A stretch of 64,000 bases of DNA from Vibrio penaeicida (GTDB lineage: Bacteria; Pseudomonadota; Gammaproteobacteria; Enterobacterales; Vibrionaceae): the NCBI RefSeq assembly GCF_019977755.1, contig NZ_AP025144.1, positions 2,790,001 through 2,854,000 on the forward strand, read 5' to 3'. Under the pieces are notes generated by a model that was not told where the DNA came from, did not search any database, and saw only the letters and a program-made list of their open reading frames with translations. This document shows, one piece after another, positions 57,032 through 64,000 of the stretch. Each line of letters starts with the position of its first letter. The stretch's first letter is position 1. The translations under genes were made by a program, and so were the position numbers.

Positions 57032-57481
57032 ATGAAAAACAAAGTACTTCTCATATCGTCCCCCGGTGGGCATTTCGTACAACTGAGTCTACTCGCTGAA
57101 ATGCTGGACGAATATGACGTTATCGTAGCGGGCACATACGACAAAAAACCATCCTTCATCGTTGCAGACCGTTATTACAAGGTAGACGACTTTAGTCGAG
57201 ATGATGCATACAAATCGGTAAAAGTACTGTTCCAATGTTTGAAACTCCTTAGGAAAGAAAAGCCCAAACTTGTCATTACAACAGGCGCAGCTCCAGGGCT
57301 TGTCATGCTATTTCTAAGTAAATTTTTGGGTATAAAGTCCATTTGGATTGATAGCGTTGCCAACTCTCAAACATTGTCTCTATCCGGTAAAATAGCCAAG
57401 AAACTGGGTGTACAAGTACTATCTCAGTGGGAAAAAGTTGCCGAAAAATGTGACGTTAACTATTACGGAAGATTGATATGA
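57032..57481 (+). CDS. Alg14-like glycosyltransferase subunit (membrane-anchoring half)
   Basis: A 149-residue Alg14/PssD-type half-enzyme: KVLLISSPGGHFVQLSLLAEML, ITTGAAPGLVMLFLSKFLGIKSIWIDS. It usually binds the acceptor lipid at the membrane and docks the Alg13-like half. The stop overlaps the next ATG by four bases (ATGA). Together they transfer a sugar to a lipid-linked acceptor. Confidence 0.85.
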   Translation: MKNKVLLISSPGGHFVQLSLLAEMLDEYDVIVAGTYDKKPSFIVADRYYKVDDFSRDDAYKSVKVLFQCLKLLRKEKPKLVITTGAAPGLVMLFLSKFLGIKSIWIDSVANSQTLSLSGKIAKKLGVQVLSQWEKVAEKCDVNYYGRLI

Positions 57482-57948
57482 TTTTATTAACGGTAGGAAC
57501 GCAACTTCCTTTCGATCGCTTAGTGTCTATCATTGATGACAATGCGGACTCTTCGCCCATGGAAATCCATGCACAAATTGGTGAGACGGAATACGAAGCC
57601 AAAAACATCAAAGCAGATAAATTTATGGAGCCAGACGAACTCGATAAATTAATGGACGAGTCAAAAGTCGTTATATCACATGCAGGTATGGGTACTATCA
57701 TTAAATGCATCAACCTCCGTAAACCCGTTATTCTTTTCCCGAGGCTAAGTAAACTAGGTGAACACCGCAACGACCACCAGCTAGACACAATCAATTCGTT
57801 TGCTGAGCTTGTAGGTGTATACCCAGCATTCGATGAAAAAGAATTGGTGGAGTTAATAAAAAAAGCCGACACTCTTACACCACCGAGTGGCTTTAAAAAT
57901 GCAGATAGAACACGATTGGTTGACTTTCTAAAAAGCCAAATGGTATAG
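57478..57948 (+). CDS. Alg13-like glycosyltransferase subunit (catalytic half)
   Basis: A 156-residue GT28 C-terminal domain: ILLTVGTQLPFDRLVSIID, VVISHAGMGTIIKCINLRKPVILFPRLSK and GEHRNDHQLDT, the nucleotide-sugar binding site. It pairs with the preceding Alg14-like protein, as in PssD/PssE and similar bacterial exopolysaccharide enzymes. It ends the three-gene cluster and is followed by a strong terminator. Confidence 0.87.
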   Translation: MILLTVGTQLPFDRLVSIIDDNADSSPMEIHAQIGETEYEAKNIKADKFMEPDELDKLMDESKVVISHAGMGTIIKCINLRKPVILFPRLSKLGEHRNDHQLDTINSFAELVGVYPAFDEKELVELIKKADTLTPPSGFKNADRTRLVDFLKSQMV

Positions 57949-57970
57949 CGATTAAAAACCTAATGACTCA

Positions 57971-58005
57971 AAAAAGCCTCATGGGATTAATCAATGAGGC
58001 TTTTT
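57971..58005. terminator. Bidirectional terminator between the glycosyltransferase cluster and ycgN
   Basis: AAAAAGCCTCAT (57971-57982) pairs with ATGAGGCTTTTT (57994-58005), a 12-bp stem with T and A tracts on both sides. It serves the plus-strand Alg13-like gene and the minus-strand ycgN gene. Confidence 0.92.
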
Positions 58006-58037
58006 TTCTTTAACAATACATAATCGAATTAAATTTC

Positions 58038-58475
58038 TTATCTGGTGTTAGGATGATTCAAAATATGGTCTTCCCAGTCCACCACATCAATTTCATAGAC
58101 CACTTTGTTGCGTACGCTTTCACCTGCTGCATGCATGGCAGATTTGGATCCAGTGATTAACGGGTGCCATTCCGGCAGGGATTGGCCTTCAGCAAGAACA
58201 CGATACGAGCAGGTTTCAGGTAGCCAGTGGAATTCGTCAATTTTGTCGCGAGTCAGTTTTAGGCACTCTTCGCCAGATTGGAAACGGTTAGGGTAATCTT
58301 TGCAGCCGCAGGTCTTATCATTTAGCCAGCTGCATGCAACATTGGTGTAGTAAACCTCATCGGTATCTTCATCCATCAGCTTATGCAGGCAACACTTTCC
58401 GCAACCGTCACAAAGAGATTCCCACTCTTTTTCTGTCATTACTTCCAGTGATTTTGTTTCCCAAAATTGTGCCAT
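58038..58475 (-). CDS. ycgN: YcgN-family cysteine cluster protein (UPF0260)
   Basis: A 145-residue protein with the YcgN/YkgJ zinc or iron-sulfur Cys pattern [39 protein letters not shown] and [20 protein letters not shown]. Function unknown. The start [12 protein letters not shown] fits the family. It is monocistronic; a second small Cys-cluster protein lies at 60609. Confidence 0.92.
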   Translation of the reverse strand: MAQFWETKSLEVMTEKEWESLCDGCGKCCLHKLMDEDTDEVYYTNVACSWLNDKTCGCKDYPNRFQSGEECLKLTRDKIDEFHWLPETCSYRVLAEGQSLPEWHPLITGSKSAMHAAGESVRNKVVYEIDVVDWEDHILNHPNTR

Positions 58476-58718
58476 GATTTTTCCTGCTTAATGTTCACGC
58501 CTTAACCAAGTACGTTAAGGAGGCGTCGTTATATCTGTTCAGCACCAGTAGTGCAAGTGATTTAAATCTCTGTCTAACACGCCCCTCTCTTTAACCGCCG
58601 AAACTTATTACCCTTTGTTTCCATATGGCAACAGTCATTTGATTAAATCCCTATATATCAACAAATGAGCACGCTTTATTATCCCTCCTGACAATTAAAT
58701 CAACAAATAGGAGTTCAA

Positions 58719-59561
58719 ATGAAAAAGCTATTACTCGCGGCTACTGCCTCTCTAATTTTAAGCCAACAAGCAATGGCTGCACCAACTTTGAGTGAAAGGC
58801 TCCCCAATTTGCCAGGTGCAGAGTCAGTTGTGTTCAATGAAAACAAAGGGGTGTACTTTGTTTCTCTTCAATCTGGTAACGAACCTGGAGATGGATCCAT
58901 CGTCGCCCTGAATGCGGATTATCAATTTATCGCTACAATCGCCAGCGGCTTAGACAATCCAAAAGGGATCGCACTACAAGGCAACCTTCTGTTTGTCAGC
59001 GATATGAAAGCCCTTCTAGAAATAGATTTAGCAACCGGAAAGGTGGTCACGCACCACGCTGAGAATGCCGAATTTCTTAACGACGTCGAGATTGACGCTG
59101 ATGGAAACGTCTATGTGTCTGATATGTTTACATCAGCTATCTATAAGCTGGCAAACAACACCTTGTCGGTTTGGATGGATACACCGGAACTAGAAAATCC
59201 TAACGGGCTTAAGTTCATAGATGATGATTTATATATCGCTGCGTGGGGTTCTTTTAACGATGGCGACCCACTTAATGCTCCTTTTGGACGTTTGCTAAAG
59301 ATCAATCCCGAGACTAAATCCATAAAACGTGTGACCGAAAAGCCGTTTGGGAATTTAGACGGTATTCAAATTAATGAGGATGGAAATCTGATCGTATCCG
59401 ACTGGAAACAAGGGGTTATATTTACCGTTTCAACCCAAGGAGAGATTCAAAAAACCATTGATTTACCAAGGGGATCGGGCGATATCTATTACTCCAAAAA
59501 GCAAAAAACGCTTATGGTGCCAATGGCTTTAGAAGGCGAAGTGCTAGTTTACCAATACTGA
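58719..59561 (+). CDS. Secreted SMP-30/NHL-like beta-propeller protein
   Basis: A 280-residue exported protein, signal KKLLLAATASLILSQQAMA. The rest is a six-bladed propeller with repeating blades: IALQGNLLFVSDMKALLEID, DVEIDADGNVYVSDMFTSAI, QINEDGNLIVSDWKQGVIF. It resembles SMP-30/gluconolactonase-like and strictosidine-synthase-like proteins; the substrate is unknown. It stands alone between ycgN and a convergent LysR gene. Confidence 0.83.
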   Translation: MKKLLLAATASLILSQQAMAAPTLSERLPNLPGAESVVFNENKGVYFVSLQSGNEPGDGSIVALNADYQFIATIASGLDNPKGIALQGNLLFVSDMKALLEIDLATGKVVTHHAENAEFLNDVEIDADGNVYVSDMFTSAIYKLANNTLSVWMDTPELENPNGLKFIDDDLYIAAWGSFNDGDPLNAPFGRLLKINPETKSIKRVTEKPFGNLDGIQINEDGNLIVSDWKQGVIFTVSTQGEIQKTIDLPRGSGDIYYSKKQKTLMVPMALEGEVLVYQY

Positions 59562-59601
59562 TTTGAAATTGGCAAAGCGCCCGTGTAAATATGCACGGCG
59601 C

Positions 59602-60498
59602 TTAAGCGGCATCAAATTTGTTTTTTATGAATTCAATGAAGGTTCTTAGCCTTTTGGGCTGATATTTATCTTTATGATATATGGCAGAAAGCGGGATATG
59701 AGGTATGCGCCATTCGGTCAATACAGGGACCAATTTTCCAGCATCAATCATGTCTTGGCAATACATTGCAGGCACCCGAATAATGCCATTACCAAGCAAC
59801 GCTCCTTGAATCAGCGCTCGACCATTTTTGCAAACTAAATGCCCCTCTACAGTCACATCGATTTCATCACTGCAGCTTTCCGTAGACTGAAAACTCCATC
59901 GATTAACCGACCCGGTTAAACAACGATGTTCTATGAGATCTTTCGGATGAATCGGCGCTCCGGTTTTGGCGAGATATTGAGGACTAGCCAGCGTTACTAT
60001 CTCAATGTTCAATAACTTACGCGCGACAAACCCCGCATCTTGCAGATCGCCCATTCGAAAGGCAACATCAAAATCATCATCTATCAAGTCAACTCTGTGG
60101 CTGGTGAAGTCCAAATGAACCTGTGTATCTGGATAGGTGGCCATAAATTCACTTACGTAAACTGCAATGATGTCTTCACCAATCAGCCCACCGACACAGT
60201 TAACCCGAATAAGCCCCCTCACGTCTTCAGTATCATCCACGGCGGCCACTAATGCTTGGTCAATCTTTTCTAAAGCGCTTTCACATTGCTTGAAAAAACG
60301 TTCACCCGCCTGAGTGAGCTTTAATGTTCTGGTAGTACGAGTCAGTAACGTCACTCCCATCTGATTTTCCAATGCGCTAATCTGCCTTGAAACATGCGAT
60401 CGCGATACGGAAAGCGCATGTGCTGCCTTGGTAAAGTTGCCTAGTTGGGCAATCAATACAAAAGAACGAATATCCGCGAGATTCACATTGTTTATCAT
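59602..60498 (-). CDS. LysR-family regulator
   Basis: A 298-residue LysR protein of the AaeR/DsdC-like branch with HTH FVLIAQLGNFTKAAHALSVSRSHVSRQISALENQMGVTLLTRTTR in two parts and an effector domain. The target is not obvious: the neighbouring convergent gene is the propeller protein and the divergent one is the small Cys-cluster gene. Confidence 0.9.
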   Translation of the reverse strand: MINNVNLADIRSFVLIAQLGNFTKAAHALSVSRSHVSRQISALENQMGVTLLTRTTRTLKLTQAGERFFKQCESALEKIDQALVAAVDDTEDVRGLIRVNCVGGLIGEDIIAVYVSEFMATYPDTQVHLDFTSHRVDLIDDDFDVAFRMGDLQDAGFVARKLLNIEIVTLASPQYLAKTGAPIHPKDLIEHRCLTGSVNRWSFQSTESCSDEIDVTVEGHLVCKNGRALIQGALLGNGIIRVPAMYCQDMIDAGKLVPVLTEWRIPHIPLSAIYHKDKYQPKRLRTFIEFIKNKFDAA

Positions 60499-60608
60499 TA
60501 GAGCACTTTACCTACACATTGTTGCCATGATGCAATAGTAATTGATGAAGATGTTATCGACCAATTTTTCTGCTAATATCGCGCCCTATTTTTCAGAGGT
60601 TGATTATT

Positions 60609-60857
60609 ATGGACTGTCGATTAGGTTGCGGGGCGTGTTGTATTGCTCCAAGCATTTCTTCCCCTATTCCGGGAATGATGAATGGCAAGCCTGCTGGTGT
60701 GCGATGCATTCAGCTAAACGACGACAACCTCTGTAAGTTATTTGGAAAACCAGAACGTCCTAAGGTGTGCCATCAATTTAAACCTTGCCCAATTGTGTGC
60801 GGGTCAACCAATGCGGGCGCGCTGGCTAACATTGCGGAATTGGAACGTCTGACCTAG
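60609..60857 (+). CDS. YkgJ-family cysteine cluster protein
   Basis: An 82-residue protein of the YkgJ type: MDCRLGCGACC, RCIQLNDDNLCKLFGKPERPKVCHQFKPCPIVCG. The Cys set should bind zinc or an iron-sulfur cluster. ATG 60609 is chosen over an earlier in-frame codon because the Cys motif begins at once. Function unknown. Confidence 0.88.
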   Translation: MDCRLGCGACCIAPSISSPIPGMMNGKPAGVRCIQLNDDNLCKLFGKPERPKVCHQFKPCPIVCGSTNAGALANIAELERLT

Positions 60858-61019
60858 TTTTCTGCATTCTTTTTGGCATCATTGATTACCATTCAACCTA
60901 ATTTCGGTCGTTTTACAGCCTGTTAAAATAAATGGCGATATATTCCTCGAACTTTTTATTGTTAATATTGTCACTTATACTGAGGGTTTCACATTTGCAT
61001 AACAGGTATAATAAATAAA

Positions 61020-61553
61020 ATGACGACAAGAAATATTTTCTTTTCAATTTTGCTGGCCGTTTTCTTCCTAACTGGCTGCAGTTCTATGTCCATTGAGGAA
61101 TGCCAAACCACACATTGGCGAGACTTAGGATACCACCAAGGTAAAACGGGAGTGAACCCGAACATTATTTACGATTACGCTAAAGATTGCTCAGAAGGTG
61201 GCGTAAAGGTAGATAAAGTGGGATGGAGTGAGGGTTTTGAACAAGGCCTTATTCTGTATTGTTCGCCAAGAAATGGGTATCAAGTTGGGCGCAATGGTCA
61301 ACATTACTACGGTGTGTGTGATAACGATCAGTTTAATGAGAATTATGAACTTGGTCGTCAAGCCTACCTTAAGGAAACTCGACTTAAAGATATTGAAACA
61401 GAGCTCCTAGACATTGAAAGAAAGCTACTTGATAAAAATGGTCTAGATCCGGATGAGCGCAAGCGATTGGATGCTGAGCGAAAAAGTCTTGTGAGTGAAC
61501 GAGCAAGTTTACTTGAGACGACGAGAAGCTATCAATTTCATATTACTTTCTAA
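61020..61553 (+). CDS. DUF2799 lipoprotein
   Basis: A 177-residue lipoprotein: signal MTTRNIFFSILLAVFFLTGC, then CQTTHWRDLGYHQGKTGVN, GWSEGFEQGLILYCSPRNGY and FNENYELGRQAY, the repeated-tyrosine/glycine DUF2799 pattern, and a C-terminal charged coiled coil (ETELLDIERKLLDKNGLDP). Function unknown; probably anchored in the envelope. Confidence 0.88.
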   Translation: MTTRNIFFSILLAVFFLTGCSSMSIEECQTTHWRDLGYHQGKTGVNPNIIYDYAKDCSEGGVKVDKVGWSEGFEQGLILYCSPRNGYQVGRNGQHYYGVCDNDQFNENYELGRQAYLKETRLKDIETELLDIERKLLDKNGLDPDERKRLDAERKSLVSERASLLETTRSYQFHITF

Positions 61554-61576
61554 AGTTTGATGTTGCCTTCTAAGAC

Positions 61577-61604
61577 AAAAATGCCGCAGAATTGCGGCAT
61601 TTTT
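61577..61604. terminator. Terminator between DUF2799 gene and recR
   Basis: AAAAATGCCGCA (61577-61588) pairs with TGCGGCATTTTT (61593-61604): a 12-bp stem with A and T tracts, suited to termination in both directions between the convergent genes. Confidence 0.92.
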
Positions 61605-61644
61605 ATAAAACTGTCGAGACTGGATGTTTCGGTATAAGAAGCCT

Positions 61645-62244
61645 TTACAATTTGTGTCTTCCCAATATTGAATGGGACAGTGTAGTCCCATCAACCAGAT
61701 CCAGCTCGCCTCCCATGGGCACGCCGTGAGCAATTCGAGTCACGTCCACGTCGTGTGCATGACAAAGCTCTGCGATGTAATGGGCTGTCGCTTCGCCTTC
61801 TACAGTGGGGTTGGTTGCCAGTATCACTTCAGTAATATCTTTGCGCCTTAACCGAAAATCGAGCACATCAAGCCCAATATCACTTGGTCCGATTCCATCT
61901 AACGGAGACAAATGCCCCATTAACACGAAATAACGACCTGAATACTGACCTGTCGCTTCAACCGCAGCAATATCGGATGGGCTTTCCACCACACACAGCT
62001 GACCATTTTCTTGGCGCTTAGGGTTAAGACAAATATGGCAGGTTTCTTCTTCGGTAAACGTTCTACATTCGCTGCAATGACCAATTTCTGTCATTGCTTG
62101 AGAAAGTGCATCCGCTAATTGAAGGCCGCCTTTTCTATCGCGCTGTAACAAATGAAAAGCCATACGCTGCGCCGATTTGGGACCAACCCCAGGTAGGCAA
62201 CGTAAGGCTTCCATCAATTGTTCCAGCATATGGCTGGTTCGCAT
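61645..62244 (-). CDS. recR: Recombination mediator RecR
   Basis: A 199-residue RecR: helix-hairpin-helix [17 protein letters not shown], zinc finger [16 protein letters not shown], and Toprim [33 protein letters not shown] in two parts. With RecO/RecF it loads RecA at gaps. It lies 21 bases after ybaB, as in most gammaproteobacteria. Confidence 0.96.
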   Translation of the reverse strand: MRTSHMLEQLMEALRCLPGVGPKSAQRMAFHLLQRDRKGGLQLADALSQAMTEIGHCSECRTFTEEETCHICLNPKRQENGQLCVVESPSDIAAVEATGQYSGRYFVLMGHLSPLDGIGPSDIGLDVLDFRLRRKDITEVILATNPTVEGEATAHYIAELCHAHDVDVTRIAHGVPMGGELDLVDGTTLSHSILGRHKL

Positions 62245-62265
62245 AAATTGTATCTACTGCGTCAA

Positions 62266-62595
62266 TTAGAAAGGCATTTTCATGCCTGGAGGCATTTGCA
62301 TTCCACCAGTGACTGACGCCATTTTCTCTTTTTGAGTTTCTTCAACACGACGAGCGGCATCGTTAAATGCTGCTGCAATCAGGTCTTCAAGCATTTCTTT
62401 GTCGTCTTCCATCAAGCTTTCGTCGATGTCAACGCGGCGAACACTGTGGCTGCCAGTAATGGTTACTTTAACTAAACCAGCACCGGACTCACCAGTTACT
62501 TCCATGTTCGCGATTTCTTCTTGAAGCTTTTGCATGCGCTCTTGCATCTGTTGGGCTTGCTTCATTAGGTTGCCCATACCGCCTTTACCAAACAT
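62266..62595 (-). CDS. ybaB: YbaB/EbfC nucleoid-associated protein
   Basis: A 109-residue Yba[38 protein letters not shown] and a Met-rich C-terminus. It is a small DNA-binding dimer that sits between dnaX and recR, the conserved order. Confidence 0.96.
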   Translation of the reverse strand: MFGKGGMGNLMKQAQQMQERMQKLQEEIANMEVTGESGAGLVKVTITGSHSVRRVDIDESLMEDDKEMLEDLIAAAFNDAARRVEETQKEKMASVTGGMQMPPGMKMPF

Positions 62596-62687
62596 TTCTT
62601 TTCTCTCTGGTTTATCTTAGGTTATGAATTCTTTATGGGGGTAAAAGACCATGCTTTCAACGCCCATTCCAATTTGTCATCTGTAAA

Positions 62688-64000
62688 TCAGATTGGCCTC
62701 ACGCTATCGGCGTCTATTTCGGCTGCAAAACGAGCAGTAATAAACTGTATGTGAGGATCCTGAGCCAGACTATCGTGAGCTTGTTGCAGTTTGCTCTGAT
62801 ACAGTTTGTCTCTTAATTCCAATGGAGATTCCCCTTCTTCGCCAATTTTGACAATAAGCTCACAAGGCTCTTCCAGCGCTGTTGCCAACGCTTCCGCTAA
62901 ATCTTTTTGCGCTTTTTCGGTATTTAGGTGCGCTTGAGCAGCTCTCAATGTCAGATGGATAGCATTCCCCTCTTTATGATAAGAAGAGTTCAATGCCAAT
63001 TGTTCCACCAACTTTGCGGTATTCAATTTTTGAATCAAGGCAGACCAATGATCGGCGGCGACCGATTCATCAACCAATTTGGCGGCCATTTCAGGTGTTT
63101 TAGTGTGCTCTAGCGCTTGCTTTATCTGAGTAGGTGTCAGTTCGGTCTTTTTCGGTTTTTCTACTGGCTTGGAAGGCTTCCACTGATAAGGTTCATTGAC
63201 CGCCTTTTTTTCTTCAGCACTCGTATTTGAAGAACGAATAGTTGACGAATTAGCTGGCGACACCTGCCCAGCGGATGCAAATTGCGCTATGCGCTCTGCT
63301 GCCGTCTGCTTTTTGTTTGCGGGTGTCGCGCTAGCCTTTTTTGGCGACGCGCCAATGCCTCGGTTTTCAGTGTTCGCTTTGCTTTCGCTTCCTGCTTGAT
63401 TACGGCGGCTTCTTAATTGGTGACGGAGCCCCGATATAGGATTTGCAGGTGCTGATTGTTGCTGTACCGGTGCGCTGCTTTGAGATACAGGCTGATTCCT
63501 TTGATTTGAAACCGATGATTTTGAAATCGAAGGATTTGGAGCCGAAGCGGAAGGTTGAGCATAAGCCGGATCATCATACTGCGGTGGCATTGTGTCTTGC
63601 TCGTAGTCACCGTAGTTTGGCATATCACCATAATCTGGAGCAGGCTCATTCGAAACAAACTGCGAAGCTGGTTGCTGTTGCTGAGCAGGGTTTCGTACTT
63701 CTTTAAGCTTTTCACGCGCAGCATCCGCAGGCGAAGTTGGTTCTAGCGCTGTAGATGCTCCACTTACGTGCTGCTTATTATCAACTGGCGATTGAACACC
63801 TGAGTTAGCACTAGCAGAAGATGGTCGTTCAAGTGTTGAACTATTGTTTGTAGGAGTTTCTTCTTTAGGTTTGTTTTCTTCTGGCTGAGCATTCAAAGGT
63901 AACGCTTTTGCACCAGCTGGTTTAAAGGCAATTAAACGTAAGACAATCATCTCCGCACCCATTTTAACTGATGGTGCAATAGCGATGTCTTCGCGACCTT
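62688..64000 (-). CDS. dnaX: DNA polymerase III subunit tau/gamma, 3' part
   Basis: The minus-strand frame runs off the right edge; the 5' half with the AAA+ ATPase is outside. Visible are the end of domain III (REDIAIAPSVKMGAEMIVLRLIAF), the Gln/Ser/Pro-rich linker and the tau-specific C-terminal domain (LEHTKTPEMAAKLVDE..., ADHWSALIQKLNT). Tau links the clamp loader to polymerase and helicase. An in-frame A AAA AAG at 63336-63342, followed in the -1 frame by GGC TAG, should produce the short gamma form. dnaX precedes ybaB-recR. Confidence 0.94.
   Translation of the reverse strand, partial: GREDIAIAPSVKMGAEMIVLRLIAFKPAGAKALPLNAQPEENKPKEETPTNNSSTLERPSSASANSGVQSPVDNKQHVSGASTALEPTSPADAAREKLKEVRNPAQQQQPASQFVSNEPAPDYGDMPNYGDYEQDTMPPQYDDPAYAQPSASAPNPSISKSSVSNQRNQPVSQSSAPVQQQSAPANPISGLRHQLRSRRNQAGSESKANTENRGIGASPKKASATPANKKQTAAERIAQFASAGQVSPANSSTIRSSNTSAEEKKAVNEPYQWKPSKPVEKPKKTELTPTQIKQALEHTKTPEMAAKLVDESVAADHWSALIQKLNTAKLVEQLALNSSYHKEGNAIHLTLRAAQAHLNTEKAQKDLAEALATALEEPCELIVKIGEEGESPLELRDKLYQSKLQQAHDSLAQDPHIQFITARFAAEIDADSVRPI
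63331..63342 (-). promoter_or_regulatory. dnaX programmed -1 frameshift site
   Basis: Read on the minus strand, codons CCA AAA AAG GCT contain the slippery heptamer A AAA AAG (63342-63336). After a -1 slip the next codons are GGC TAG, so gamma ends one residue after the two lysines. A GAGG lies about 14 bases upstream, and CTAGCGC...GCGCATAG arms downstream could pair. The heptamer equals that of E. coli dnaX. Confidence 0.8.

Noticed and set aside
63309..63316. Second AAA AAG pair in dnaX as a frameshift site
   Set aside because: It reads AAC AAA AAG, so the heptamer is C AAA AAG and lacks the slippery first A; the upstream site with an immediate -1 stop is better.

Overview
The window looks like a piece of a Vibrio (Vibrionaceae) main chromosome. 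The local gene orders msrB / gapA / yeaD, sppA-ansA-yeaC and dnaX-ybaB-recR, the betIBA-choXWV osmoprotection operon, Vibrio-type families (DUF2860, DUF2989, DUF2799) and several short inverted-repeat elements of a kind common in Vibrio genomes all point that way. No rRNA, tRNA, CRISPR array, intact insertion sequence or prophage is visible. No species is assigned.

Layout. 1-4200: a glutamine amidotransferase, a MOSC protein, a SerC-like aminotransferase with altered substrate arginines, and an IclR regulator. 4200-6430: AT-rich accessory stretch with a small membrane protein, a DUF1778/GNAT toxin-antitoxin pair and a broken small gene. 6430-8870: a Nudix-histone deacetylase-like pair, a Fur-box-preceded tiny membrane peptide and an SDR enzyme. 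8866-15118: a tightly packed six-gene minus-strand operon (3-hydroxyisobutyrate-type dehydrogenase, aldehyde dehydrogenase, serine acetyltransferase, VOC protein, M20 amidohydrolase, LysR) of unknown substrate. 15256-18530: periplasmic MsrAB, then an AccD homologue divergent from its own LysR regulator. 18554-26992: housekeeping genes topB, ydjA, fadH, sppA, ansA, yeaC. 27104-31148: lipoprotein, msrB, gapA, yeaD, with two repeat elements. 31274-35346: an RstAB-like two-component system with a porin-like DUF2860 protein and a lipoprotein. 35426-45514: rlmA, an AraC/GyrI regulator, a complete Fur-boxed siderophore uptake locus (receptor, FhuF-like reductase, ABC importer) and a ChaN-like iron-regulated lipoprotein. 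46563-55590: choline to glycine betaine operon betIBA-choXWV plus a BCCT carrier. 56102-57948: a GT2 plus split Alg14/Alg13-type glycosyltransferase. 58038-61553: small Cys-cluster proteins, a secreted beta-propeller, a LysR and a lipoprotein. 61645-64000: recR, ybaB and the 3' part of dnaX with its frameshift site.

The most interesting observations are: the AccD homologue that carries Phe at the position where Met203-to-Leu gives andrimid resistance, with a T-N11-A LysR box between it and a divergent LysR gene; the SerC paralogue with both side-chain-binding arginines changed (R42Q, R329K equivalents); the six-gene operon; a repeated GTCACA-N4-GTCACA motif in front of both the RstAB-like genes and the DUF2860 gene; and a dnaX slippery heptamer followed immediately by a -1-frame stop. 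All calls come from reading the sequence; no database search was run.
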